From positions 62,001 to 126,000 of the forward strand of contig JBBHKE010000385.1 in NCBI GenBank assembly GCA_037447655.1: DNA of 64,000 bases. The letters are read 5' to 3'. The position numbers were made by a program, and so were the translations under genes. The notes beneath the pieces were generated by a model, which was given only the letters and a program-made list of their open reading frames with translations, did no database searches and was not told the origin of the DNA. Positions 34,191 to 43,725 of this stretch are shown here, one piece after another (position 1 is the first letter of the stretch; each line of letters opens with the position of its first letter). The stretch comes from Zygnema cylindricum (Eukaryota > Streptophyta > Zygnematophyceae > Zygnematales > Zygnemataceae).

Positions 34191-34744
34191 ACAGAAGATA
34201 AAAACCACCAAATGCAAAAGTTCTCCATTAATAAACCCATAGTAACCTTACACACGCCCATGATTTCTTAAACATTGCATTAAAATACAAATCATCTTTG
34301 AAACTATCAAAGGCTTTTGAATATATGTCCCATAAACTACACCCCACCTGAGAATCCCAAAATTCTAAAAACCAAAATAAATATCATCAATTCCAAAAAG
34401 TTCCCAGAAATATAGCTGTCTTATCCCTCTCAACTTTTTTTTTGGGGGGCGGACAGATGGCAGGAACGAATTCTTTAGCCTGCCTACTGCCCGAAACAAA
34501 AAAAATTCTTCAAATTGCCCACCCAACAGAAAATAAATAAATATATTTTGATTTCCAATAACTTCATTTGTGCCTCTAAAACGTGTTATTTTGACGTTTC
34601 CCAGTTTTCAAATTCATTTCTGGAGGAAATTTCCCCAAAAAAAATCGAATTCCCCATCAAATTCCCTGCCTTCTCAAAGACTTTGAGCTGCCCAATCTTA
34701 AACCTCCTTCTTACGTGTGAAGAAGATGACGTCTGCCCTTTCCA
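34191..34744. other. Intergenic, nothing recognised
   Basis: AT-rich sequence with a short poly-T/poly-G run near 34435. No supported gene. Confidence 0.45.
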
Positions 34745-35110
34745 GGTGGGCTTCGAGATTTTGGCGAATGGGGTGGTTTGTTCACACGTGTGGGAGAGTG
34801 GGGAGGTTTGTTCTCACGTCGGGAAGGGGGGTGAGGAGGTTTTCCCGCATGCTTTGGTGAATGAGGGGGCTTGTTCACACGTGTGGGTGAATGAGGGGGC
34901 TTGTGGACATGTGCGGGAGGATGGGGGGACTTTGGCGAATGAGGAGGCTTGTTCACACGTGTGGGCGAACAAGAGTGGCTTGTTGACATGTGCGGGAGGA
35001 TGGGGGGACTTTGGCGAATGAGGAGGCTTGTTCACACGTGTGGGCGAACGAGGTGGCTTGTTGACATGTGGGGAGGATGGGGGCTTGGCGAATGGGGAGG
35101 CTTGTTCCGC
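34745..35110. repeat. Degenerate tandem repeats in the proline-rich gene
   Basis: On the plus strand, units such as gcgaatgaggaggcttgttc, acacgtgtgggcgaac and ttgttgacatgtgcgggagg recur. The clearest unit is about 78 bp, repeated near 34933 and 35011, with shorter units to the left. On the minus strand they code for VNKPPHSPKSPHPPAH-type repeats, spread over all three frames because unit lengths differ. Confidence 0.7.
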
Positions 35111-35357
35111 GTGTGGTCCAGAAGAAGCTCAGGAGTTTCGGTGCCCTGCCACGTGGAGGATGGGGAGGATGGGGAGAATGGATTGACACGTGAGTGGATG
35201 GGGAAGTGGGAGGATGAGGGATGGGAGGGTGGGAAGGATGGGGAGAAGTGAGGGAGTGGGGAGAGTTGGATCTATGGCCATTTGACTTATGGGCGAGGGA
35301 AGGAGCCATGGCTGCTAAAGAGAGAACCAGAACTAGGAGAGATACTACACGTGCCAT
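34953..35357 (-). CDS. Small secreted proline-rich (extensin/PRP-like) protein
   Basis: The frame starts MARVVSLLVLVLSLAAMAPS, a good signal peptide with likely cleavage after about residue 22. A His/Ser/Pro region follows (SPHPSHPPIPHPPTSP), like cell-wall proline-rich proteins. A TATA box (TATAAAGG on the minus strand, 35458-35451) lies about 95 bases upstream, which supports the start. After about residue 75 this frame leaves the proline-rich register. The PPHSPKSPHPPA repeats that continue to about 34711 are in other frames. Either a short intron or frameshift restores them, or the gene has decayed. A CACGTG lies further upstream at 35833-35838. The wall role is inferred from composition only. 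Confidence 0.5.
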   Translation of the reverse strand: MARVVSLLVLVLSLAAMAPSLAHKSNGHRSNSPHSLTSPHPSHPPIPHPPTSPSTHVSIHSPHPPHPPRGRAPKLLSFFWTTRGTSLPIRQAPILPTCQQATSFAHTCEQASSFAKVPPSSRTCQQATLVRPHV

Positions 35358-35450
35358 GGCGAATGGAGAGGAGAAGGCGAAGATAATTTAGAAGCTTGGT
35401 AGAAGGTTAGAGAGCTGGGAATGTTGAGAAAGTTATGGTATTGCCGGTGG

Positions 35451-35458
35451 CCTTTATA
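35451..35458 (-). promoter_or_regulatory. TATA box of the proline-rich gene
   Basis: TATAAAGG on the minus strand, about 95 bases before the ATG at 35357. Confidence 0.55.
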
Positions 35459-36021
35459 GTCGACTTTGCGAATTGGGAAATGGCGGCGGTCTGGATTGTT
35501 CGTTTGGCGTTTTGGATTTGTCGGTGCGTTTGGAAGGTTGTCGGTGGCGTGTCGGTGGCGGAATAAACGAAGCGGTCGATATCGCCGCCGAAGTCGACTG
35601 GTCGGCCGTCAGAAGCGACAGGATGTTGTGAAGTCAACAATGGTCAACGCGGCTGAGTGCATGAACCACGCGGTCTTCAGTACAGTTTCAAACGATTGTC
35701 GGAAAGTGGGCCGGTCACGAATTGATTTCACCCAATTAATGATTTTGTTGTAAACTGAATCCGTACAGCGGCTCCTACCGATGTTTTTCAGCGGTTTCAC
35801 GGATTCGATTGTTAGTGCTCCATTGGATAGGACACGTGGATCTGCATTGCCCGTTCAGATTTTCTGTTCTGATTTAGAGTTGAGTGAGTGCAATAAGTTC
35901 ACACAGTTCAGAGCGACACAATTGTTTCTTACATGAACACTATTAGCGTTAACTAATACGTTTCTTGGTCAACTCTTTCGAGGTCCTCGAGGGTCAACGA
36001 TACTGTTCTTGTAGCCACGAA
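35459..36021. other. Upstream flank of the proline-rich gene
   Basis: GC-richer near 35470-35620 with ggcggt words. No other gene recognised. Confidence 0.45.
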
Positions 36022-36024
36022 TAA

Positions 36025-36797
36025 GGGTAGAATTCCATTAGGCGGTCCCAGTAAATGTACGGAAAATTATACTGGCAGCGTTTACTAGAAGACTATTCCA
36101 TTTTGTCGGGCCAGTAACAAGCTTTCCTCAATTATGATTGGCGCCACGTAGGTTAGAGTCCAGAATTGAAAATCTTAAAGAAAATCTTCAAACGGAAAGT
36201 CAGAACGAAGTATCTGTACAACCGGAGGTAGTTAATGATTCGTACCTAAAGTTTGCGGCCAGATTTTAGATTTTGAAATCGTAAATCAAAATTTCGAAAC
36301 GGAATGGCAAAAAGACGCGGCAAAATTTGAAGGTCGCGGCAAACTTTGAATGTCGGTGGATATCAGACGGAGCGTGCCAAAATATTTTAGGCTCACCTGC
36401 ATCCAGCATGGCAGGCGGCATATGGACCGTACGACGTAAGTACATGGCCTATACGACGTGTAGACCTGTGATCGCTTGTTCAAAGCGTAGATTTTTTTGT
36501 TTTTTCACGTGTACCAATGGTACACGTCTAGTATCGTACAACTCTCCTCGCGAGGAGAGTATCGTCACACTGGATGATGTGCGCGATTGCTTCGCGGATC
36601 TGAAAAAGTGAATTATCCAACGGCCAGGAATTACGCCTACATCATTGGAGCTTCCTGACAGCTTTCCAGTAACGATCTTTCCAGTAACGATATTTCGTCT
36701 GACAAAAAAAAAATAAGGTACGGCGTGGTACGAATATGTACAAACTTGTACGGTATCCAGTAACGAACCACACTTTTCGTGTAATGGAATTCTACCC
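36025..36797. mobile_element. PIF/Harbinger-like element (family iii), complete, 773 bp
   Basis: The ends GGGTAGAATTCCATTA and TAATGGAATTCTACCC are perfect inverted repeats, flanked by TAA at 36022-36024 and 36798-36800. A three-base TWA duplication is diagnostic of PIF/Harbinger. There is no transposase frame, so it is non-autonomous. Confidence 0.85.
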
Positions 36798-36850
36798 TAA
36801 GACAAGAAATCAGATACCGCCCAAAATACCAAGCACAAACAACCATTCGA

Positions 36851-37827
36851 AGCATAGTTCAAAAGTAGGTGACCGTACGCCCATACAATATGCCTATTGT
36901 ATGGAAAACATACAATATGGCCTTAAGACCCATATTGTATTGACCGCAAAATGAAATAAAATAGTATCAGGGTTGAGTTGCACATGGATCGATAGAGAAT
37001 TAAACGTCATGTCTAAATTTGAAAAAAAAATTGGACAAAAAAATCTTCTTCTGTGAGTTTTGAACGACTTTTTTAAACCGTCGATTTGCCGATTCGGTGG
37101 AACAGCCGAAGATAATCATGAATTATGATAGACTATCGTCGATTCACGATCGGATCGCTGATGAAAGTAGCGATCTAAGAAGATCACAGGGAAAGCCCGT
37201 AACACAACTTACGCTAAAGGCAGCCTACAAAAGGCCTAACAAAAAACGCCTACTTTTGAACTATGATTAGAAGTTTTGGTGTTCGTTTTTATCATAAAAG
37301 CCACCAATAGCAATATTACCACAGACACTGTGACAGTACGTCACGTGAAACGCCTTTCACCTTAGTTCAAAAGTACGCGTTTTTTGGTAGGCCTTTTGTA
37401 GACCGCCTCTAGCGTAAGTTGTGTTACGGGCTTTCCATGTGATCTTCTTAGATCGCTACTTTCATCAACGACCGTCCGATTGTCCGAATCTGACGATAGT
37501 CCTATCGTAAGTTGTGTTATGGGCTTTTCATGTGATCTTCTTAGATCGTTACTTTCATCAACGACCGGCAAATCGTCCAAATCTGACGGTTTAAATAAAA
37601 AGTCGATCAAAACTCACAGAAAAATATTTTTTTGTCCGATTTTTTTTTTGAAATTTAGACATGACGTTTAATTCTTTATCGATCCATGTGCAACTCAACC
37701 TGTTACTATTTTATTTCATTTTGCGACCAATACAATATGGGTCTTAAGGGTATATTGTATTTTTTGCGTACAATAAGCATATTGTATGGGCCTCTTTCAC
37801 CTACTTTAAAACTATGACTTTCACTGA
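36851..37827. mobile_element. Large foldback element, about 0.98 kb
   Basis: The left arm (from catagttcaaaagtaggtga and cccatacaatatg) is the reverse complement of the right arm (ending catattgtatgggc, then tcacctactttaaaactatg). The arms span roughly 36851-37260 and 37355-37827, so each is 400-470 bases with a loop of about 90 bases. The right arm carries an internal duplication of about 91 bp (gatcttcttagatcg at 37441 and 37532). No clear target duplication was found. Confidence 0.75.
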
Positions 37828-38022
37828 CTCGCCCATTACACGTGCGCAACAAAACAAAACTAGCAACTCGTAAATACCCAGAACATACTGAAATACCTTT
37901 AGTAAAACTTATAATACACGAACCAAAACACCTTTAGAACAATCGTTAATACCTTAAACTTCCATAAACACCTTTGCCATAACCTGTTAACAAGAGTCAC
38001 GTATTTGAAGGACGCGCGAGAT
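37828..38022. other. Spacer, nothing recognised
   Basis: AT-rich sequence between the foldback and an LTR fragment. Confidence 0.5.
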
Positions 38023-38362
38023 TTTTTGAGTCCTTAGTGAAATTAAGAGTGTTCTAGCTTAATCTGCGGACAGGTGGCAGATTTCTGGAGGCTTCTTGGC
38101 GGCGCACGCTCACACGTGTCACGCCATGGCTGGTATTGTATTTAAGGGACACCATGACTGTGTGTTAATTAATCAATGAGGAATTGGAGGATTATATGGA
38201 GTAATAGAAGAGAGAGAGAAGAAATTGTAATTTCAGTTTTTTTATTAATGTGAGAATTTTCTGAAATGTCTCTTCAATGTTGATGTAATGTTTTATATTC
38301 TGAATGCTTCTGCTGCTATAAGTGTTTGTTAGTGAGCTCAGAATTTATTATCGATCCTTTCA
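38023..38362 (+). repeat. 5'-truncated LTR of the 63-kb element family
   Basis: From tttgagtccttagtga to atcgatcctttca it matches the 3' part of the LTR at 63075-63680, including the aggtggcagatttct and gtgttaattaatcaat-like words. It ends exactly at the LTR terminus CA. The first half of the LTR is absent. Confidence 0.75.
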
Positions 38363-38558
38363 GTCTTAGCTTAGGTCTCTTCAAATCTCTCTCTACGCTT
38401 CCATGCGTTCTTTCACCAAGACGAGACTCCTAGGTTGCGGTGGTGTCACTTAGATGAGCATTCTATAATTTAACATTTTCTAACTCCCGAAGAACACGCT
38501 CCAACATGTCTGATGTGGATAAGGCGTGGCCTTTGATGCAGTCGAGTCACGAGGGAAA

Positions 38559-38571
38559 GCTTTGATACCAA
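38559..38571 (-). other. Primer-binding site next to an LTR
   Basis: The minus strand reads TTGGTATCAAAGC directly after the LTR terminus ACA at 38572. It differs by one base from the common tRNA-Met-type site TGGTATCAGAGC. Confidence 0.65.
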
Positions 38572-39003
38572 TGTAAAAGGGACAAGGTAGTCACACCACG
38601 TTCACAATGCACAACGGAATAACCCCAAGGATACACACACTGCGTTCACAGCAAAAGAGCTGAGCTTTATTAATCGGGAGGAGATTACAAGGTTGAAAGC
38701 TCACTGTGAAAGTCTACTCAAAAGAGTCTACTTTTGACAAGGTCTACTTGGCTATTTAAACTAACAAGCTGCTAGTCAACTTGGTATTACACTTATGTAC
38801 AGGTGGACCTTCTAGGTCAACTAAGATCTATCCATTCTGTCTTCTAGAATAATACAGCTCAATCTACATTCTGCGGCGTTGCTATACTGCTACATTGCGT
38901 TGCTATGCTGCGATACTAAGTTGCTATGTTGCTATGCTGGTATGCTGCGCTAGTTTGTCATCGCAATTGCGTTGCATTGAAACCGCAACTATAGCAGCCT
39001 ACA
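38572..39003 (-). repeat. LTR, about 432 bp, at the 3' side of the gypsy element
   Basis: On the minus strand it starts TGTAGGCTGC and ends CCTTTTACA, the usual TG...CA form. It contains AATAAAGCTCAGC, a polyadenylation-like signal, and a tttaaatag TATA-like word. A primer site follows on its downstream side, so it may belong to a tandem or second element. Confidence 0.6.
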
Positions 39004-40501
39004 GGGTACACAACTTTGTAACCGTGTTAGAGTGCCTCCCACTAATGGTTTAGTGTCCCGATGAACTTTACTAACTAAGGGAAATAAGAGTTGGCGGAGT
39101 ATTTTGTATGTCTCTTGTCGATACTCTTCAAATTCCCCCTGCAGGGTGTTCAATTCATTTTGGAGTTGCTCGCATCGGGTCTCCAAAAACGCGATGTAGT
39201 GAACAGCCGCTGCCAATCGTCTCCAAGCGACCTGCTCTCGTAGCAGGTTATCTCCCTCTTCCGATGCAGCTGTTGGCACCTCTGGTTGTGGCGAAGAGGG
39301 CTCGGGTGTAGACACGTCAGGTGCCAAACTTTCGGGAGCTGTGGGGGCTGCGACTGGTTGGGCTTCCTCTTCCACTTCGTCCGCAGGCTCCCACCGAGGT
39401 ACTTTTCTCAATTTGAAGGAAATATATTTCCTGGCAGCTCGGGCCCGCTACAGAGCGTTCTTCCGGGCCAATTTAAGTGCTCAAACCTCGGGCGTGATTT
39501 CAGCCCGCGAGATGATATCATGAAGACGGACGTCCCATGGATGGTATTGGCGGAGTAATGCGGGAACGTCCACCTTGTATTGGTATTGGTCCTCGACCAC
39601 TTCTACGAATGGTAAGGCATGAGGGTTTAGCTGAACACAACCCTTATGATTATTCCCTACGTTCTTTGTCCTTATAAAAATCTAGGCTGGTTGTGACGGC
39701 ATGCTGGTAGGGATGTTGATTGGTTCCCCAAGTTTTCCTGTGCGCCACGTTGCTTGCCATTCCGAAGGATCTCAATAGAACCATTTGGCAAAACTAAAGG
39801 TGAGGTCCGCATGTTGAGAATCGAGGGGTAGTGATAATAGGTAATCGGGAATTTCTTCTTCTTTTTCATTCTCCCTTTCTGTTTCACCTTCTTCCTGTCC
39901 GAGGACAAATTCATCATCCTCACTCGGGTACTGCGCCCCAACCCTCTTTTCAAACCTCTCCAATAACTGCTCGTCGGCGGTGCTCTCTTTGTTAGGGTTT
40001 CTTCATCACCTCCAAATCAGAGGCACGCTCCTCTATTGATGGGGGTGTCGGCTCCCGCTTTGGCTCGTCCGCGTCTGAGAGCACATGATCCTCTTCATCG
40101 CCGCCATCCCTTTATCGAAGTGGGTTGTACTCAGGGTTTTGCGAATTTTGTGACCCCTCCCCTCCACTGCTTCCAGTTGTTCCTTCCTCGCTACCAGCTG
40201 TCTCCCCTTGCTCCAGATCTTCCACCATCCCCTTTCTCTGGTCCTCGTCTACTATGACCTCAGCTGCAACTAACAACCTATCCTGGCGGGGTATATCTTC
40301 GAGACCTACCCGTACGAGTATCCTCCTTTTCGGTGGTCGAGAGGACGACGACGCCATGGATGCTGTTGTGCAAGATAGTTCAGGCAACTCGATAAGTGAG
40401 GGTAAACTAGCGATGTCGAGCGAGGTGATATCCAAACTGATACGACTAGGTTGGTCACGAAGGCTGATGGCGGCTTTAGCCGAGGGTGTTGAGGGTTTCA
40501 C
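38989..40501 (-). pseudogene. Extra open region downstream of the gypsy chromodomain
   Basis: Read on the minus strand after the chromodomain, a series of frames with a few stops codes for an acidic, low-complexity protein. One start-like point is SMASSSSRPPKRR at about 40354. Acidic segments follow (for example EEGETERENEKEEEIPDYLL, in 39772-39963). The last 140-codon frame (39411-38989) has a Pro/Ala-rich part and then a heptad-like coiled coil (ETRCEQLQNELNTLQGEFEE). No zinc knuckle, protease or membrane segment was seen. It lies between the chromodomain and the LTR, where chromoviruses normally have only a short tail. It could be a captured host gene piece or an accessory frame. Confidence 0.45.
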
Positions 40502-40699
40502 AGTTGGACTCTTCTAGGTGTCGCAGATTGCGAGGGTATCGCAACGTCTAACATTTCGTAGATTGCGCTGCTTCGACGATACTGAGGGTTCAACGTCCCC
40601 AATGTTGCGATTCAAAACCGCACCGTTGCAATTTTTTGTCAGCGTAGTAAGGGCGTTGCGATTCTTTGACGACGCCGTTACTATGTTGCGCTTCAATTG

Positions 40700-41240
40700 T
40701 TATGCAACCATAGTGCTGCGGTCCGCTATCATCGCCGCTGCGTTTCCTCGCCGAGTCCCCAAGATGACTGCCATGGTTGCGATTTTGCGATTCGTTCCCT
40801 TTTGGCGCTTAGTGCGACTTCCCCTCCGGTTATGCTGAGGGTCCGCACTCTGCGTAAACCGACGCAGCAAATCGGGTGAATGAAGATCCCTTTTGTCCAC
40901 CCAAGAATCGTCCTCACCTACGTAGCCTTTCCACCACACTAGATATTGCGTGGAGTTGAAATTTCGTAGTCGACGCGACTGCAAAATTTCCTCCACCTCG
41001 TATTCATCCGTGGTACCTTGAATTGGTGGTAGTGGGGTGTATGGTCAGAGATTAGGAAAAATAAAATCGGGGTCGCAAAACGGCTTGAGTAGGGAAACGT
41101 GGAACACATTGTGTATTTGCCATTCCTTTGGAATATCAAGTTTGTAGGCCACCTCGCTCACTTTGGAAAAGACAGTGAATCGTCGTGTAAACTTCGGCAC
41201 CAACTTCTTTAAGGGGGCACCCGCTAATGACATGTTTGCC
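40700..41240 (-). pseudogene. Gypsy integrase C-terminus and chromodomain
   Basis: The minus strand gives a GAPLKKLVPKFTRRFTVF-type integrase tail, then LLKPFCDPDF. A chromodomain follows, with EEILQSRRLRN and YLVWWKGYVGEDDSWV (about 40996-40870). The YLVKWKGY-like core identifies a chromovirus. The chromodomain directs insertion through histone marks in the family. Frames change near 41040. Confidence 0.75.
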
Positions 41241-42075
41241 ATATTAAGGCGAACCTTGTCACATATACTAAAGGCAATGTCCTTCCAGTGAGAGTCGACC
41301 TGTTATTTTTGACGATCCTTTGCCAGTTGGAGGGCCTTCGCCGCTTTATCCAGATTTGTTTGCGCGTTTGTGCAAAGTCCATAGCGGCCGTTGTGGGGCA
41401 ATCCGTGACGAATAGGTTTTGGGGAAGAATGGGTTGTCGCCCATTTAGAGAGAATGACGTAGCCTTAGTGGACGAGTTTACATCACTGTTGTACGCCACT
41501 TCAATCGCCATCAAATGGTTTACCCAATCTGTTTGGTGCACCAACACATAAGCCCTTAAAGCCTCTTCTAATGTTCTGTTTACCCTTTCGGTTTGACTGT
41601 TAGTCTGAGGGTGGTACGCGGTGGACATGGCTAACTGCGTTCCACACAACTTGAATAGATTTTTCCAAAAGTGACCGACAAATTTTCTATCGCGATCACT
41701 CACGATCTTTTTTGGAAGCCTGTGATGACATAAAATCTCGCGAAAAAATAAGTCTACCACATCCCGATTAGTAGCTGTGTTTGTTGTAGGTAAGAAATGG
41801 GCCATTTTCATAAGGTAATCCACGACGACGAATATGGAGTCATAGCCTTCCGGATTCAACGAAAGAGCACCAATAAAGTCCATCGAAATTGCCTCCCAAG
41901 GACCAGATGGTATTGAAAGAGGTTGTAAAAGTCCTTGACAACCCGATTCTGATTTATTTCTGTTAGAAGAGTCACACATCCCGACATATTCCGCGATCTC
42001 CTGAGTCATGTTCGGCCAATAGTACGCCTCAACGATACGTGCAATTGTTTTATCTCATCCGAAATGTCAACTGAG
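41224..42075 (-). pseudogene. Gypsy integrase core
   Basis: The minus strand shows the end of the zinc finger (HFG, then TIARIVEAYYWPNM) and the catalytic core: ISMDFIGALS, VSDRDRKF and QTERVNRTLEEALRAYV, supplying the D, D and E residues. The zinc-finger start lies 6.7 kb away at 48781-49195, because a copia-bearing insertion splits it at 42087/48775. Two stops occur in the short zinc-finger stretch. Confidence 0.85.
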
Positions 42076-42086
42076 CGGCTCGTCAT

Positions 42087-42943
42087 TGTTGTTCTACAAC
42101 CACTGTTGTAGGAGGGGAACCAACCAACAGTAGTAGTGGAAGTAGACATGGAAAACAACAAAAGCTATCAAGCACCTACTCAAAAGCCAACTTTCAGCGT
42201 ACACCAAATATGACTCAAAAAGCCAATATGCCTCAATTTTGCCACAGTGATACACAATACAGTAAACTAACAATTCCCAAAATTGCAGCCTAAATGACCA
42301 AGTAAACCATAAGATATGATGTTTGGAAGCTTCCCAAAAACTGCCCTTAGAAAATCATATTCCCAAAACTGGATGCTACAAAATTGGCTAAGTCCTGAGT
42401 TTATATACTCACAGTATGCATATAGTGATCTACACTACTTTGGGTAACCGTTACTACGGTTATTATCCTGGCCAACGACAAAGCATCCTACCTATACATC
42501 ACGATACCTCAAAACCCTAATTATTATTTTCTAAAAACCTGATTTATGGAACACTATTTTTTATTACACTAAACCACAAAACAATGTTATTCAAATATTT
42601 CCAGATATTGAATCGTACACAAAACGTTCCAACCGTACAAAAAACGTTCCAAATGCTTGGAGAACAGTAGTTGCTAAAGTCCAGCCGAATGTGGTCGTGT
42701 AGTACGAAGCACTTGAGTGCTTCGTCACTTGTGGTCCCACGCGAATCACGCTTGTGGTCCCTCGTGAATCACGCTTGTGGTCCCAGGTGAATCCACAAAT
42801 TCAATCCACGATGGTACCGTCGAACTGTACCATATAATTTCGGAATACCCGGTTCAAATCCCGTTCCTCCGATCCTTCGAATCAAATCCTCACTACGTAA
42901 CGCGTGTGGCTGATTGTTGGCGCTGTTGTTATGAGACAAATTA
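42087..42943 (-). repeat. Left end segment of the copia-bearing insert
   Basis: The minus strand shows a TATA-like gtatataaactcagg near 42405 and an end GTAGAACAACA, so it looks like LTR regulatory sequence of a different subfamily. A short tandem repeat (gaatcacgcttgtggtccc, about three copies) lies at 42728-42790. No gene recognised. Confidence 0.4.
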
Positions 42944-43702
42944 TGGCACTGAAGATGAAGAAGATGCAGCAGTAGTCATCGTAGAACAAATCAAGAGAGG
43001 AAGCTTCCACAAATACTGATGGCTGAACAACAACTTTGACAGACTATAACTGTCAGAAAAACACTGTAATGGTTTTGAAAATATACCACAGTGTAGATAA
43101 CCTAGAGAGAAACACACACATAAAATATCTATCAATTCCGCTAACAGATCTGTGAGATATGTCGAAATGAAATTACATAAAACTGAGTGTACAATTTTTA
43201 TATCATTTGTTCCTAAAAATCAAATTCACTAAGTCCTACTTCTATACACCGAAACTACACTAAGCTGTACGGAGGCATTCCAGCCGTACATCTAACATTC
43301 TATCACAACAAATAATTCACTATGAACAAAGTTCTATTCTACCAAATATTTACACCGAAGTTCAGACAACGTAAAGTGATAATGATCTAGTCACGCCTCG
43401 TCACTATTTGTTGGCGGCGGCTGTCAGCGGTCCGATTAGAGGATTTGGCACCGTAGAACTGACTTCACAAAGTCCCGTGGTCCTGCCGAATTTCCGTACG
43501 TCTACGGAGGACATACTCACGCATTCTCCCAAGTGACGACGCGTGTCCCAAGTGTGAATGAACCGTGAACTCCCAACTTCACTGTCACACTAATTTTGAT
43601 AAGTACTGAATTGAACTCAACCAAAAATAGCTTAAGTCCTGAACAACTCTCTCTCCCTCACAGCTGAAGCGTAGAGAGGACTAAAGCTTTTTAAAAACAA
43701 CA
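42944..43702 (-). repeat. Copia 3' terminal direct repeat, 759 bp
   Basis: It matches 47829-48587 at about 95 percent by eye, with the same length. On the minus strand it starts TGTTGTTTTTAAAAAGC right after a purine tract and ends CAGTGCCA. It includes the first dozen codons of gag (MTTAASSSSSVP). Confidence 0.75.
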
Positions 43703-43717
43703 CTCCCCTAAAGCTTT
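43703..43717 (-). other. Copia polypurine tract
   Basis: AAAGCTTTAGGGGAG on the minus strand immediately precedes the 3' repeat, the expected place of the plus-strand primer. Confidence 0.6.
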
Positions 43718-43725
43718 AGACTGTG

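Noticed and set aside
33284-34261. Open frames up to 325 codons on the minus strand and 146 on the plus strand
   Set aside because: They lie in the purine strand; only Ser/Pro/Leu or Arg/Glu/Gly repeats, with no start context or splice structure.
42851-42861. GGTTCAAATCC, a perfect tRNA B-box
   Set aside because: No convincing A-box or acceptor stem around it, so a tRNA gene is not supported.
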